NCBI GenBank assembly: GCA_946122785.1
Contig: CAMGYJ010000011.1
Span: 57,400,449-57,464,448, forward strand
Reading direction: 5' to 3'
DNA length: 64,000 bases
Source of the DNA: Linum tenue
Taxonomy: Eukaryota; Streptophyta; Magnoliopsida; Malpighiales; Linaceae
In this document: positions 53,173 to 64,000 of the stretch, piece after piece
Position numbering within the stretch: the first letter of the stretch is position 1
How the letters are laid out: each line of letters begins with the position of its first letter
The notes under the pieces: model-generated
The model's input: only the letters and a program-made list of their open reading frames with translations
What the model was told of the DNA's origin: nothing
Database searches by the model: none
Made by a program: the position numbers and the translations under genes

Positions 53173-54418
53173 TTGTTTAGATATCTCAACTAACACACTT
53201 ATGTTTATTTATTGCCTCAATCCTCGAATTTCGATTTGTCTACCAAGACATCAACTATTAAATAAATTTTTTCAACCCTTATTTGATCAATGCTAAGGTT
53301 AGTGGTTGATGAAACGTGATGTTTATCGTATATCCTCAATGAAGATTTTCTTAACCTTCACACCTGTTGTTTTTTAAGTGATGTTGTGTCTCATCCTAGG
53401 TATGAAGTTAAAACTCGTCACAAATCATACTTAATTAATTTTGAAAACTTTGATGTAATAATGTTCGACAATAACTCCAAATATGAAAAGAAATTAGTTA
53501 GTATTCGACTTATGACCTCAATAGAGATCGTTCAATTAATATGATCTATATTGAATATTTTAATATAAACCCTAGGACAAATTATAAATTATTGCACACC
53601 TGATTCCTCTTAATTTGAGAAACTGAAGGTAGAACATGAATATATGTTTTCACTTAATCATGATGAATAAGAAATTTTTTAAAGAAAGAACTATTATTGC
53701 TTAGTCAAGTTTATATTCAGACCTTTTGCTATATAAGAATTTTTTTATTTGATAGAAATATATATTAGAAATAATTCGACAAAAAAAATATATTAGAAAT
53801 AAGAGAGTTGTTAATACAAAAAAATCTAAATTCATATATATCATTTTCAAAGTCGATTGATAAAAATATTATTATATATGTGTACTTTTTTAATCATTTG
53901 GTTTCTATGTTTGTATTGTAATATTTTGTTTAATTGATACAAATATTATTAAATATGTGTACTTTTTTAATCATTTGTTTTCAATGTTTCTATTTAATAT
54001 TTTGTTTAATTGATACAAATATTATTATATATGTGTACTTTTTTAAGTTTTGTCAAAATGTAACTTATTATTAAGTTTTGGTGAAAATTAGTAAGAGAAT
54101 TTACTTGATAAGATTTAATCATATATTTTTTATTTAAACAAATTCGATATAGTCATTCTCTATTTCCATCTTTATATTTTTTTAATTGACAAAAATATCA
54201 TACTTTTGTGTGTTTGTTTACATTTTCATAAAAAGATAATTTATTATTAAGTTTTAGTAAAAATAAGTAGAAATATTAAAAGAAGAGAGAGATAGCTCCA
54301 TAAATAGATCAATAATAAATTTTTTGTTTGCACAAAAAGTTGTCCACCTTGGCAACTTGTGAATTCTCCAAGTGCTTATGTGGCAAGAAGTTATTTTTGA
54401 ATTGTCATAATATATAGT
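53173..54418. other. No gene; very AT-rich, with a tandem repeat
   Basis: Around 53865-54048 a unit of about 85 bp recurs: ATATTATTA(T/A)ATATGTGTAC followed by TTTTTTAATCATTTG and AATATTTTGTTTAATTGATA, two full copies and a partial one. No coding sequence is recognised. Confidence 0.6.
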
Positions 54419-54454
54419 ATAGATAGATAGATAGATAGATATAGATAGATAGAT
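54419..54454 (+). repeat. (GATA)n microsatellite
   Basis: About eight GATA units with one interruption, directly at the edge of repeat R1 copy C. Confidence 0.9.
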
Positions 54455-54628
54455 GTCCAGTACATCAAAATTACATTTATTTTCTTTATTTGTAACCATT
54501 AGATCTGAACTAGCATTGTACTAACCCCTATAGAGTTAGCAACCTATATTTCTTCCCCATGAGTCAATATAAATTAATAATACTTTGTGAGTCTTAATAA
54601 ACTACTTTAAGTACCTAGCAACAATTAG
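54455..54628 (-). repeat. Dispersed repeat family R1, copy C, left piece
   Basis: The complement of GTCCAGTACATCAAAATTAC and the following sequence up to AGTACCTAGCAACAATTAG matches copy A (about 11650-11845). It is broken by the LINE at 54629 and resumes at 57089. Confidence 0.8.
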
Positions 54629-57037
54629 TTCATTAGAGAACGCCAGATAGTGGATAACATCCTCCTTGGGCATGAGTTAATGCACTACTTAAAAATCAAA
54701 ACTCGAGGTAAGAAAGGCTACATGGCTCTAAAGGTTGACATGACAAAGACATATGATAGAGTCGAATGGTCCTTTCTGGAGTGGATGGATACATGAATGC
54801 CTTAGATCCGCATCGTTTTCGATCCTCATGAATGGTACCCCTTCGGGCTACTTCACACCTACCAGAGGTCTACGGCAGGGGGACCCTCTGTCACTGATTC
54901 TCTATGTGCTATGTACGGAGGGGCTCGCATAAATCCTCTCTAAAGCTATCTCCGAGTAAAGACTTGATCGAGGGGTTAAAGTGGCTCCTTGTGCTCCCCG
55001 AATCTCGCATCTTTTCTTTGCTGATGACTCTTATTTATTTCTTTGAGGCTCTCTCCAGGAATGTGAGAACTTGATCAAAGTCTTGAATGTATATGAGGAG
55101 TTAAGTGGCCAGAAAGTTAACTTGGCCAAATCAGTCGTTTGTTTTAGCAAGAACATAGCTCCTCCAGACCAAGAATTCTTGGCTCAGATTCAGGGGGTCG
55201 GGCGGTAAGGGTCTATGATAAATACTTGGGATTGCCGTCTCTGATTGCCCTATCTAAGATGGTCACCTTCCGGTATTTAGAGGAAAAATTACTAGACCGA
55301 TTAAAGGGATGGAAGCAGTGGACGTTGTCATGGGCGGCTAAGGAGACATTGATCAAATTTGTTGCCTTAGCTTTACCCTTACATGTGATGTCGTGTTTCA
55401 AGTTGCCTCTGTCTCTTTGTCGCATCCTCGATAAGCATGTGGCAAGGTTCTGGTGGGGTATGGGGGATGGTCATTCAAGGATTCGGTGGATCTCCTGGCG
55501 TAAGATGTGCACGAGTAAACATGATGGGGGTATGGGGTTCCGTCGTTTTGAACATTTTAATCAGGCGCTGTTAGCCAAAATTGGTTGGCGTATTTTCTCG
55601 GAATCCCACTCACTCTTAGCACGAGTATACAAAGGGAAATATTTCCCGAATGGTACTTTCCTTGATGCTAAGGCTCGTTCTTGCCCATCCTAGGGTTGGC
55701 TGAGTATCAGGGAGTTGTTGAAGGCAGGGTTAATCTGGCATATTGGTAATGGTCGGATGGCTTCTTTGCTGCATTCTAATTGGCTTCCTCGTTCGCCTCC
55801 CTCTGCCTCGGTCTATAACCCTCAGGTAATCCCGAATGGGAAGGTGCTCCCTGTTGCAGAGGTTATCTGCCAGGGGGAGGGGCGTTGGTGTGACGTGAAA
55901 CTTAGCCAGTGGTTTGACCTGCCAACCAGTCGAGCCATCAAAGCTCTTCCTCTCCCCCGTCAGAATGTAGAGGATAGATTGATCTGGCATGGCACGAAAG
56001 ATGGGGTGTTTACTGTTAAGTCAACCTACCACTGTGCTGTCTCTTTGGACAAGCAGAAGGGCCCCTGGCGGTCTATGGCGTGTTGGATGGATCGGCCAGT
56101 TGGATTCGTTTGTGGGAATCTAATATTCCGCCTAAGTTGAACGTGTTTATTTGGCAAATCTTTCACCGAATCCTGCCAACTACGGAAGCTATTATCGAGA
56201 AGAATGTTCATGTTCTCCCTCGATGCTCGGCTTGCTGGGCAGAATCCGAACTATGGAACAATTGTTTCTCTATTGTCCGATGGCACGTGCCCTTTGGGAT
56301 TACTCGGGGTTGGAGTATCTTGGCCAAGGGCTGCCTCGTCTTAATTTCCCTTTGTTCCTAAAGAAGTTGATGTCTTTCGTACATCAGCCTGATTTGTTTA
56401 TGGCGATTGTGGCGGTCCTTTGGTGGATCTGGAGATCTCGAAACTGGGTTGTCTTTGAATGCAAACAGTATGGGTTTCCTGCTTTGATACGCCAGTACAG
56501 CCAGCAATACAAGGAGTGGGTAAACTTGCCAGTGGATCAGGTGCCTCGATCTTCCATCCCTATAATGCAGCAAAGTGGCCCTGTGGGGGCAGATATGGTT
56601 GTTTGTATGTGGGATGGGGCTATCAGGAGTGGTCCCATTCGATAGGAGGGATGGTCATTTTGACCCCTGATAGGGAGGTCCTTTTGGCTAAAGGAATCCA
56701 GTTCCCGGAAATTGATGATCCAATGGTCGTTGAATTGCTTGTGCTCCGGGAGGCTATCCTATGGTGCCAAGGACTCGGCTTCACGGAAATGAGGTTTGAA
56801 GGGGATGCTCAGGTGATCATTGAGAAGATTAATCAGGCAGATACAAGGGATAACCGGAGGGGGATCATTCTTGAAGAGCTCGTGCAATACTTTGCCTTCA
56901 ACTCGGGATTTAGTGTTCGATTTGTAGGTCGGCGTAGTAATAGGGTAACCCATATGGTGGCTAGAAAGACCCTCTCTTTGTACCCGACTATGAGTCGTTT
57001 CTTTGATTTTCAGGCCTGGCTGAATTTCAAGATGTAA
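54629..57037 (+). pseudogene. LINE ORF2 remnant: reverse transcriptase, zinc-binding and RNase H domains
   Basis: RT pieces: RQIVDNILLGHELMHYL, LKVDMTKTYDRVEWSFLE (about 54740), QGDPLSLILYVL and catalytic FADDS (55017-55031), in frames with stops. Next comes the connector of plant L1 elements (55226-55693: FRYLEEKLLDRLKGWKQW, ETLIKFVALALPLHVMSCF, FWWGMGD). A stop near 55693 precedes 55715-56140, and the zinc-binding RT-associated region follows in another frame (PPKLNVFIWQIFHRILPT; CSACWAESE). The end (56600-57037) is an RNase H-like domain (VELLVLREAILWCQGLG, FEGDAQVIIEKIN, RFVGRRSNRVTHMVAR). Stops and frame changes separate all parts. Confidence 0.85.
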
Positions 57038-57088
57038 CTATCCTTTGCTCGAATCAATATAAGATTATCTTTTGTAAAAAAAAAAAAA
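54629..57088 (+). mobile_element. L1-type LINE, 5'-truncated, inserted in repeat R1
   Basis: The element begins inside the reverse transcriptase and ends with a 13-base poly-A tract (57076-57088). It lies exactly between the two halves of R1 copy C. At most a few bases (TTAG) are duplicated at the edges. 5' truncation plus poly-A is the normal product of target-primed reverse transcription. Confidence 0.9.
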
Positions 57089-57245
57089 TTTTAGCAGGAT
57101 TCAATATAAATCATGTTGAGTCTTAAACTACTTTAAGTACCTAGCAACAATTATTGCTAGGTGTTGGAATTCTCCACCAATAAAACTTTTCTCTTTCAAA
57201 ATCTAAAGTATATCTAGATATTTTTGGGTGTATTTTCACAATATA
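57089..57245 (-). repeat. Dispersed repeat family R1, copy C, right piece
   Basis: The complement continues copy A from about 11485 to 11640: TTAAACTACTTTAAGTACCT, GAATTCTCCACCAATAAAAC and CTAAAGTATATCTAGATATT appear in the order expected after removing the LINE. Confidence 0.8.
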
Positions 57246-57299
57246 TATGAATAGATGGATAAAGTTTCACTAAAATGAAAGAGTTATTTTTAATTATAA

Positions 57300-57661
57300 T
57301 ATATTGATGACTAGATATTTGCACATGTTTTTCCCTTTGTTTCTTGATCGTTTAAGCTTGCATTATCGCTTCTTTGGCCTATTTTACACTAGGTTGTGTT
57401 CTTTTGTCACATTCCAGGCTCTAGCACATAAAGGGAAGCGTAGGCGCAAGTTTCAAGTCAATCAGAGATCAATTGGCGATTTGGGAGAAGAAACTCGGGC
57501 ATGACCTGAAGAAGAATGGATTTCTACCTCATATTATGGACAAATTATCATGGAAGTTTGTTATGAAAAGAAAGAGGACGAGACTACGAGCGTCTGGATT
57601 CAAACGGCGACTAATTTGGAGTCCGGACGAGGGAGAAACGAAGCTTTCAAGAGGGGTGGAT
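57300..57661 (+). other. 3' end of a gypsy internal region with polypurine tract
   Basis: Short frames (SGRGRNEAFKRGG and others) end in a purine-rich CAAGAGGGGTGGA directly before the LTR at 57662, the usual layout of the 3' end of a Ty3/gypsy internal region. No domain can be identified. Confidence 0.5.
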
Positions 57662-58898
57662 TGTTAAAAACCCGCCCTATTGGGGTTTCTATTATTATAT
57701 TAGGTAGGATAATTATAACTATGGTTAGTAGAGATTTAGTCATATTAGGATTATTGTTAGGTCTTTTCATATTTTCCTATAAATATGTACTTGGGGTTTC
57801 ACAGGAGCGGAGGAAGAATTACGGGCAAGAGAATTACGATCGTAATTTCCCCTCCCATGCCCGTATTTTCACTGCCGAGAGGAGCTTTGGGTGCGCTGAA
57901 ACTTAACTAAAGCGCGTGTTTTGGGCAAAATACGGGCATGGAAGAATTACGACCGTAATTCAGCCCGTAATTCGCTCAGAATCGGGTTTTTTTAGGCAGA
58001 TTCGAGCCAAAGGAAAGGGAGAGCTGGGTTTTGGTTCCCAAACACCCAAGGGACGAACCCTAGTGAGAGAGAGCGACTTGGGAACATTCTTGGAGCTATT
58101 TTGGAGGATTTCTTCGCCATTGGAGGTCGGGAATCAAGCTTGGAGTTGGAGATTGAAGATCTAGATCAGATTTCTGCAGTCTCTCTCTTCTCTATGGAGT
58201 AACTTCCCTTCACTTAGGTTTTGAGGAACCCTAGCTATGTTTGTTTGATTGGATGATTGTATGAGTACTCCTACTTGATAATCTTGAGTTCATATTCAAT
58301 CTATGCATGTTTTCATGATTCAATTCTGCTTTAGTCGAGATTATTGATTCTGCTTTGATCCTATGAGAGCGAATACTTTATTAGGTCAATAGAGCACCAT
58401 AGATTGATAGTAGTGGATCGATTACTTTAGTCGAGGGTTGATTCACTGCTTTGTATCGATTGAGAACCTCATTCAATAGAGGGAATCTAGTTCAGAACGC
58501 CTTGATCGGTTGTTCTAGAGAAGGATACGTCCCTCTAGGCAATTGACTCAAGAGGGCCTTGTTCCTTTAGTCGAGACTCAAGGTCTAGTCAAGGATTCTC
58601 CGCATTGTGAATGAAAGTGAAACAAGTTAGAAATCATCAATCGTTAATCTGGCTACTGGCTAGGGGGAATCATACCTGAGTGAGTTCCCAACCTGTAATT
58701 AGATTAACCTTAACTGTAGTGTGTTAGAGTAGTTTTAGTTCTTTCATCTTAATCTGGTTTGCTAGATAATGAACTGAAGCTGAGTAATAGTAACTCTAGA
58801 GACCCGTGGATTCGATATTTATTACTCGAGCCACTATACTGCAGTCCCTTTCATTGGTTACACTTGGCCTATGTTAGGAGTTGTGTCATAGCGAGTCA
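57662..58898 (+). repeat. Gypsy LTR (1237 bp)
   Basis: It starts TGTTAAAAACCCGCC and ends AGCGAGTCA next to an Asp-type primer-binding site. TATAAATA lies at 57778-57785. Between 57800 and 57975, ATTACGATCGTAATT, ATTACGACCGTAATT and several GGGCATG/CATGCCC pieces repeat in both orientations. The 3' part (58620-58898) is similar to the corresponding part of the Athila LTR at 29123-30469, including GGTTACACTTGGCC. Confidence 0.8.
57778..57785 (+). promoter_or_regulatory. TATA box of the gypsy LTR
   Basis: TATAAATA in CCTATAAATATGTAC, about 115 bp into the LTR. Confidence 0.65.
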
Positions 58899-58904
58899 AG
58901 TTTT

Positions 58905-58922
58905 TGGCGCCGTTGCTGGGGA
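58905..58922 (+). promoter_or_regulatory. Primer-binding site (Asp tRNA type)
   Basis: TGGCGCCGTTGCTGGGGA, one base off the complement expected for the tRNA-Asp end, six bases after the LTR end. Confidence 0.85.
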
Positions 58923-59039
58923 CTTTCTAGATTATTAGGAAAGGCAGAAGTTTGTTACTTCAGCATTTTTCTTTTATTTTCTTTTCCACCCTTGCTTTTC
59001 ACTTGGGTGTTTTTGTTTTTGTTGGTGCAGATCTGAATC

Positions 59040-60036
59040 ATGGATCCTCATGGCTTCTCCAATCATTGGGGGTATCCACCACCGTCCGAGTGGTATTACC
59101 CCGAGACCCCCTGGAGCAATCAAGGAGGCGAAGACTATGAATCCGGGGGTTCCAGTACCAACCCCCTTACTACGGAGAACAATCTGACCCCTGGGCATAT
59201 CAAGAACAATCTCATTACCAAGAAGACTTTCTCCCACAACCAGAAGGGCCATCGGCGCTGGAGTTACCCATGGCAGCCTTCACGGGCCATTCTGCAGAGC
59301 CATGCTACACTCCATAGCCAGATCCAAACTATGAACTGAGGCTTCTCATGGAGCAGTTTGCTCGGGACTCCGAGAGACGCAATCGCAAGTTGGACCTCCT
59401 TTTTTCATTTTTTGCTCCTCCTAATTCTTTATCCCTCCGTGAATCAGAGGAGACTGTTTCGCACTCATCAAAGCAACCAGAGCGGGTTGAGCAAGTTTGT
59501 GCACAACTTGCTCAAGATCACCCTTCTGCTACCATACTAGAGGAGGAGGAGGAAGAAGAAGGCTACAAGGACATTGTGGAGCAAACAGAAGTTATCACGG
59601 AGAGCTCCCGTGAAGATCATGATCAGGAATGTCTTGTTGTAGCCAACCACCCCTTCCCACATCCCACACCGAGCTTTGAAGATGTGGGCATGAGTGAGCA
59701 GATGCAAGAAGATCTCATGAAAGAAATTGCTTGGCAACTTGCCCCCAATCCGTGCTAGAAGAAGAAGAGCAAGAAAGGGTGCAGAAAGAAGTTGTGGAGG
59801 ATGACGAAAGTGAAGCAGGAGTTCTTGATCATTTCCCAGGGGTGATACCACATGAAGAAGAAAGGGGGGTTGAAGAAGCAATTGGCGTCCAGGCTGAGGA
59901 CGGAGTTGAGGTGGAAGAGGCCTGCACCGGCCAAGAGTTACATGTGATATCTCCACCAAACTTCGAGGAACTACTTAGCAAGTACAGGTATGGAGTACTC
60001 CCTCCCCTTTCGAGGGTGATCAGTCCTCAAGGGTGA
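59040..60036 (+). pseudogene. Gag-like ORF of a non-autonomous gypsy element
   Basis: The start MDPHGFSNHWGYPPPSEWYY lies 120 bp after the primer-binding site. The protein is rich in Tyr, Pro and Gln, then MEQFARDSERRNRKLDLLF, then strongly acidic (runs of Glu near 59540 and 59760-59930). Frame changes near 59155 and 59745 and an in-frame TAG near 59313 break it. No capsid core, knuckle, protease or RT is seen. This type of leader ORF occurs in non-autonomous plant LTR elements; its role is not known to me. The last codons (LLSKYRYGV) cross the junction with the next element at about 59979. Confidence 0.5.
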
Positions 60037-60084
60037 AAGTAACATACCCATAATGCAGAAAACAAACCAGCTCTGATACCAAAC
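59979..60084 (-). other. Leader and primer-binding site of chromovirus-type element, copy 1
   Basis: On the minus strand TGGTATCAGAGC (60081-60070) follows the LTR end by three bases: the initiator Met tRNA primer site. The leader continues to 59979. The same 106 bp recurs at 63056-63161 and appears identical by eye. Confidence 0.8.
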
Positions 60085-62380
60085 TGTAACACCCTACCCT
60101 GTACGTATTACCTAATCATATTGTTCATACAATTGCAGCGGAATTTATCTCGGGTGTTACATTAATTATCAAAATTTACCCAAATAAAATTTCGACATGA
60201 ATTACTCGCGTAATGGGCTAACAGTTCTTGCAACTTATCCAGCAAAATAATTCATCACAAACATATATACTCACAACCATATACATTGGCTTTTCATAGC
60301 CATAGCCACCCTTTTCATACTCCACAACTGCATACCATACTTGTACATACCATAATCGTCACAACTTACACAGTTACACAACATATACACATATTATCAA
60401 CTTTCCACACCTGTGGATATCTCACACTACATCAGAAGCTAGTATGCACATGAAAAACGTTCTCAAAACATTTTTACAAAAAGGTGTGGATCACTGGCCA
60501 AAATCCCGAGTAGTAGTCCAAGCACAGAATAGTTGAAGACCATACCTCAATCTGGCTTCAACTCTAGCTCCTCTCCCACCTAACACTTATCTACTGCTGC
60601 TGCTGATGATCTGCTTATATATAGCATAAGCAGAGAAGAAGAATAAAAGAGGGTCAGCTCATAGCTGAATGAGATAATCATAGCATCGTGAGTTCATAAC
60701 AGAGCATACCCCTACCATACATCTAGCAAACTAGCCAAAACACTAGGATCGGACCTCAGCCATCCTCATGTCCCAATGGGCAAAAGACTCAACCACCTTG
60801 ACTTATGCATGTGTGTCTTATTATGTTTTACTTATAGGCGCCTGCTACTCCCATGCTAGTTACTCTCCCGGGAATACGGACCAAACATCTCGTGGATGTG
60901 GTCATATCGGACCCACCACTGCCGGTGTAGTCATATCGGACCTGACACCACTCTGGGTGTGGTCATATCGGACTCAACACCACTCTGGGTGTGGTCATAT
61001 TCCATGATGAATCAACGGTCAACACCACATCAGGGGTGTGACATAACATATCATAACGGAGTAATAGCATGGGGAGCCCTAATTACTATGTAATTGACCA
61101 TGAGACCAAAAATTCTCATTTGGTAATCCTATACATGATCCATATCTCATCTTGCTTAATCATAATTCGTTACTTGCACATGAACTTGACCTAGCCATAA
61201 TTGGCTCAACATAGGTAAATCAGGAGTCGTATAATTGCACTTCCTCGGGATAAACCCTCGTGCAAGTCATCCTCCTTAAACATCATAATATCACCCTGGG
61301 AAGTTTATTTCCCCCACCTGTGACTCCAAATACAACCACAATATCACATCATGTCAAAACACCTGATCGAACAACCATGAAGTCATATCAACGGTTAAGC
61401 CACCAATGGCAACATGTATGCAATCATCAACATAAACAAGGTCCATATCGGATAGGGCAAGTCAATAATAGCAAACAGTAGTCCATGATTCATCATATAG
61501 CACAAAAGTTCATACACCCCTAATCATGCCATTCTAGTTCACCTAGGTCAATTCCAAGCATCAATATACTTATCGTGATACGACAAACCCGGTATGGCGT
61601 GCTAATCCCTCACCAGTTATGGTCGTTCAAACACCGATTTTAGCCTCCCGTACAACAACTTCACTTTTCTCAAACAAACCCAGAATCAAAATCCAAGATT
61701 GTCCTCATATCCCCTGCAGTATCCCCGTCAATATTAGTTCTAGGCTCGGGGTCAAATTCTTGATAAAAACACATCAAACCCTGGCCGGAGCTAAATTCAT
61801 CGATTTGGACCCTGACCTAAATAATTGCCAAAATTCAGGGATTAGAACCGGAGGATTGATTACCTCACTGCAGGAAACTCATATATGAAATTTGGGCTCA
61901 ATCCGGCTTCCGGATACTTCGAAACCCTAATTTGGCTTATCGGGAATTCGAGAAATTCCTGAACCAAAAACTCATTTTAAAACTCTAAATCGATAAATCA
62001 CGATATATAAATGAATTAGACATTACTTACGGGATTTTTGGATAACTAGGGCTCAAGAATTTGAGCTTTGGAATTTTTCCCAGACGCTTCCCTGTGCGCG
62101 CTCTGCTTCTTTGTTGCTCTCGGTCCCAAAATGGGAGAAGGAATGAAATGGGAAGGAGAGATTGTGACCAAATATATATGGCCCCTGACCGCCCTTACTT
62201 TCCGTCCTTTTTTCAAATTTTCTTTTATTTATTATATAATATATATATATAATTAATACGTATACTTATCCGATCGATCGATAATCCGATTTTTGCCGAA
62301 ATACTGCAATATTGATCGATTTTAAATCGTAAAATTTTCTAGCGACAATAATACCATTTTAGCCAAAACGGGATGTTACA
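60085..62380 (-). repeat. Chromovirus-type (Tekay-like) LTR, copy 1, 2296 bp
   Basis: On the minus strand it begins TGTAACATCCCGTTTTGG at 62380 and ends GGGTGTTACA at 60085. A purine tract lies just before the start (minus-strand complement of ATTCTCCCCTCCTTAAAAG, 62381-62399) and the primer site lies just after the end. It contains a tandem repeat of about 30 bp (GTCATATCGGA at 60901, 60930 and 60962; GTCATAT at 60994). The length and TGTAACA...TGTTACA ends fit Tekay-type chromoviruses. No protein is encoded. Confidence 0.8.
60894..61005. repeat. About 30-bp tandem repeat inside the LTR
   Basis: Four imperfect units with GTGGTCATATCGGAC or close variants. The start of the same array is present in the second LTR copy at 63974-64000. 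Confidence 0.85.
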
Positions 62381-63055
62381 ATTCTCCCCTCCTTAAAAGA
62401 TTTCGTCCCCGAAATCTAACCTTGAGTCAATTCTCGCATCTACTCGTTCTCCTCCTGACAGATACTATCACATATCTTGTTACTACCTAACTCTTAGGAT
62501 AGGAGATCTGAAGTACATAACTAAATACATAACACCTCAAGTTCCCAATATAAGGTTTCAAAAACCTATATCGGGTTAGCACAACAAAAGCACATCAACA
62601 ATTTCAAAACATAACTTATTAAGCAAGGTTGTTAACCTGCAAAGTAGGTTGCCACTAACACAAGGTTATATCAACCTACAAATGGTTGTCACCAATGCAT
62701 CAAGAATCATATCCATACTAAAACTCTACCACAACAACTCGTTATGTTAGCATAGTCGAAGATCAACTGCATTACCTAGCTAGCCACCATGCTTCTCGAT
62801 TGGTTAGTAGGATTTCTAGAACAACTTCTGTGCGAGCTACAAGGAAATATTGGCCATAACTTGATCCACACACCATTAAAACTTTCTCCAAAATCGTTAC
62901 TTGGACAACAAGATAAAAACTCCACATATTTTCAAAAATCTCTTAAACCATAAAATTTTCAAGATTCCTTCAAATACTCAAAATCATGGTTGACCATATG
63001 CAACTGACTAAGCAACACATCATCACCTTTGGTCCCAATCCTGGAAAGTTTACTG
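62381..63055 (-). other. Very short internal region between two LTR copies
   Basis: On the minus strand this would lie between the leader (63056-63161) and the polypurine tract (62381-62399). At about 675 bp it has room for no polyprotein, and no gag or pol motif is readable. This is a deleted, non-autonomous internal region. Confidence 0.6.
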
Positions 63056-64000
63056 CAAGTACAGGTATGGAGTACTCCCTCCCCTTTCGAGGGTGATCAG
63101 TCCTCAAGGGTGAAAGTAACATACCCATAATGCAGAAAACAAACCAGCTCTGATACCAAACTGTAACACCCTACCCTGTACGTATTACCTAATCATATTG
63201 TTCATACAATTGCAGCGAAATTTATCTCGGGTGTTACATTAATTATCAAAATTTACCCAAATAAAATTTCGACATGAAATACTCGCGTAATGGGCTAACA
63301 GTTCTTGCAACTTATCCAGCAAAATAATTCATCACAAACATATATACTCACAACCATATACATTGGCTTTTCATAGCCATAGCCACCCTTTTCATACTCC
63401 ACAACTGCATACCATACTTGTACATACCATAATCGTCACAACTTACACAGTTACACAACATATACACATATTATCAACTTTCCACACCTGTGGATATCTC
63501 ACACTACATCAGAAGCTAGTATGCACATGAAAAACGTTCTCAAAGCATTTTTACAAAAAGGTGTGGATCACTGGCCAAAATCCCGAGTAGTAGTCCAAGC
63601 ACAGAATAGTTGAAGACCATACCTCATCCTGGCTTCAAATCTAGCTCCTCTCCCACCTAACACTTATCTACTGCTGCTGCTGATGATCTGCTTACACATA
63701 GCATAAGCAGAGAAGAAGAATAAAAGAGGGTCAGCTCATAGCTGAATGAGATAATCATAGCATCGTGAGTTCATAACAGAGCATACCCCTACCATACATC
63801 TAGCAAACAAGCCAAAACACTAGGATCGGACCTCAGCCATCCTCATGTCCCAATGGGCAAAAGACTCAACCACCTTGACTTATGCATGTGTGTCTTATTA
63901 TGTTTTACTTATAGGCGCCTGCTACTCCCATGCTAATTACTCTCCCGGGAATACGGACCAAACATCTCGTGGATGTGGTCATATCGGACCCACCACTGCC
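63056..64000 (-). repeat. Chromovirus-type leader and LTR, copy 2, cut by window edge
   Basis: The leader with TGGTATCAGAGC (minus strand, 63158-63147) and the LTR from 63162 onward repeat 59979-60923. About ten single-base differences are counted by eye across 839 bp of LTR, that is roughly 1.2 %. The rest of this LTR lies beyond the right edge. Confidence 0.85.

Noticed and set aside
1..64000. tRNA, rRNA or organelle insertions
   Set aside because: No cloverleaf, rRNA block or plastid/mitochondrial gene was recognised on either strand by eye; a covariance-model search would be needed to exclude small ones.

Overview
This is plant nuclear DNA, almost certainly from an angiosperm and probably a eudicot. 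The signs are short GT-AG introns, a (TTTAGGG)n telomere-type tract, plant-specific LTR retrotransposon lineages (Tat, Athila, a Tnt1/Retrofit-like copia, a chromovirus-type LTR), CACTA, Mutator-like and hAT elements, and fragments of plant gene families (FLZ, RGLG copine-type ligase, FAR1/FHY3-like, ULP-like). I cannot name the species. Most of the window is transposon, and most coding sequence is broken. The one convincing intact gene is a single-exon gene for a protein with two ubiquitin-like domains (48484-49128, +).

Layout. 1-323: left-edge fragment of an FLZ (DUF581) gene. 0.5-8 kb: a divergent pair, a FAR1-like/MULE transposase pseudogene on the minus strand (2827-5487) and a nine-exon ULP1-like protease pseudogene on the plus strand (6046-7915), which together look like a protease-carrying Mutator-like element. 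8-12 kb: short tandem repeats, a broken 'plant transposon protein' gene and one copy of a dispersed repeat. 12.5-24.1 kb: a 5'-truncated Tat-lineage Ty3/gypsy element with dual RNase H and an antisense ORF; it is interrupted by a 3.3-kb CACTA element (13541-16838) with inverted ends and a 3-bp target duplication. 24.8-30.5 kb: the 5' half of a copia element fused head to head with the 5' half of an Athila element. 30.5-34.5 kb: a LINE broken at its 3' end and the right end of a second CACTA element. 34.6-42.4 kb: several small hAT and other MITEs with clean target duplications, two host-gene fragments and a possible Helitron terminus. 46.0-46.8 kb: a Mutator-type MITE packed with TTACGTAA palindromes. 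52.1-53.2 kb: a 1.09-kb near-perfect foldback element. 54.6-57.1 kb: a 5'-truncated LINE inside a dispersed repeat. 57.4-64.0 kb: a gypsy LTR/leader/gag-like unit on the plus strand, followed by two copies of a chromovirus-type LTR on the minus strand separated by a very short internal region.

How the parts relate. There is no operon-like cooperation; the logic is nesting and decay. CACTA sits in Tat, LINE sits in a dispersed repeat, and Athila cut a LINE. Three LTRs carry a polypurine tract on one side and a primer-binding site on the other, the mark of tandem or recombined retrotransposons. The parts most worth a second look are the foldback element, the TTACGTAA MITE, the transposase-protease pair, the PPT-LTR-PBS units and the possible Helitron with captured gene fragments. 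All family assignments come from motifs read by eye; no database search was run.
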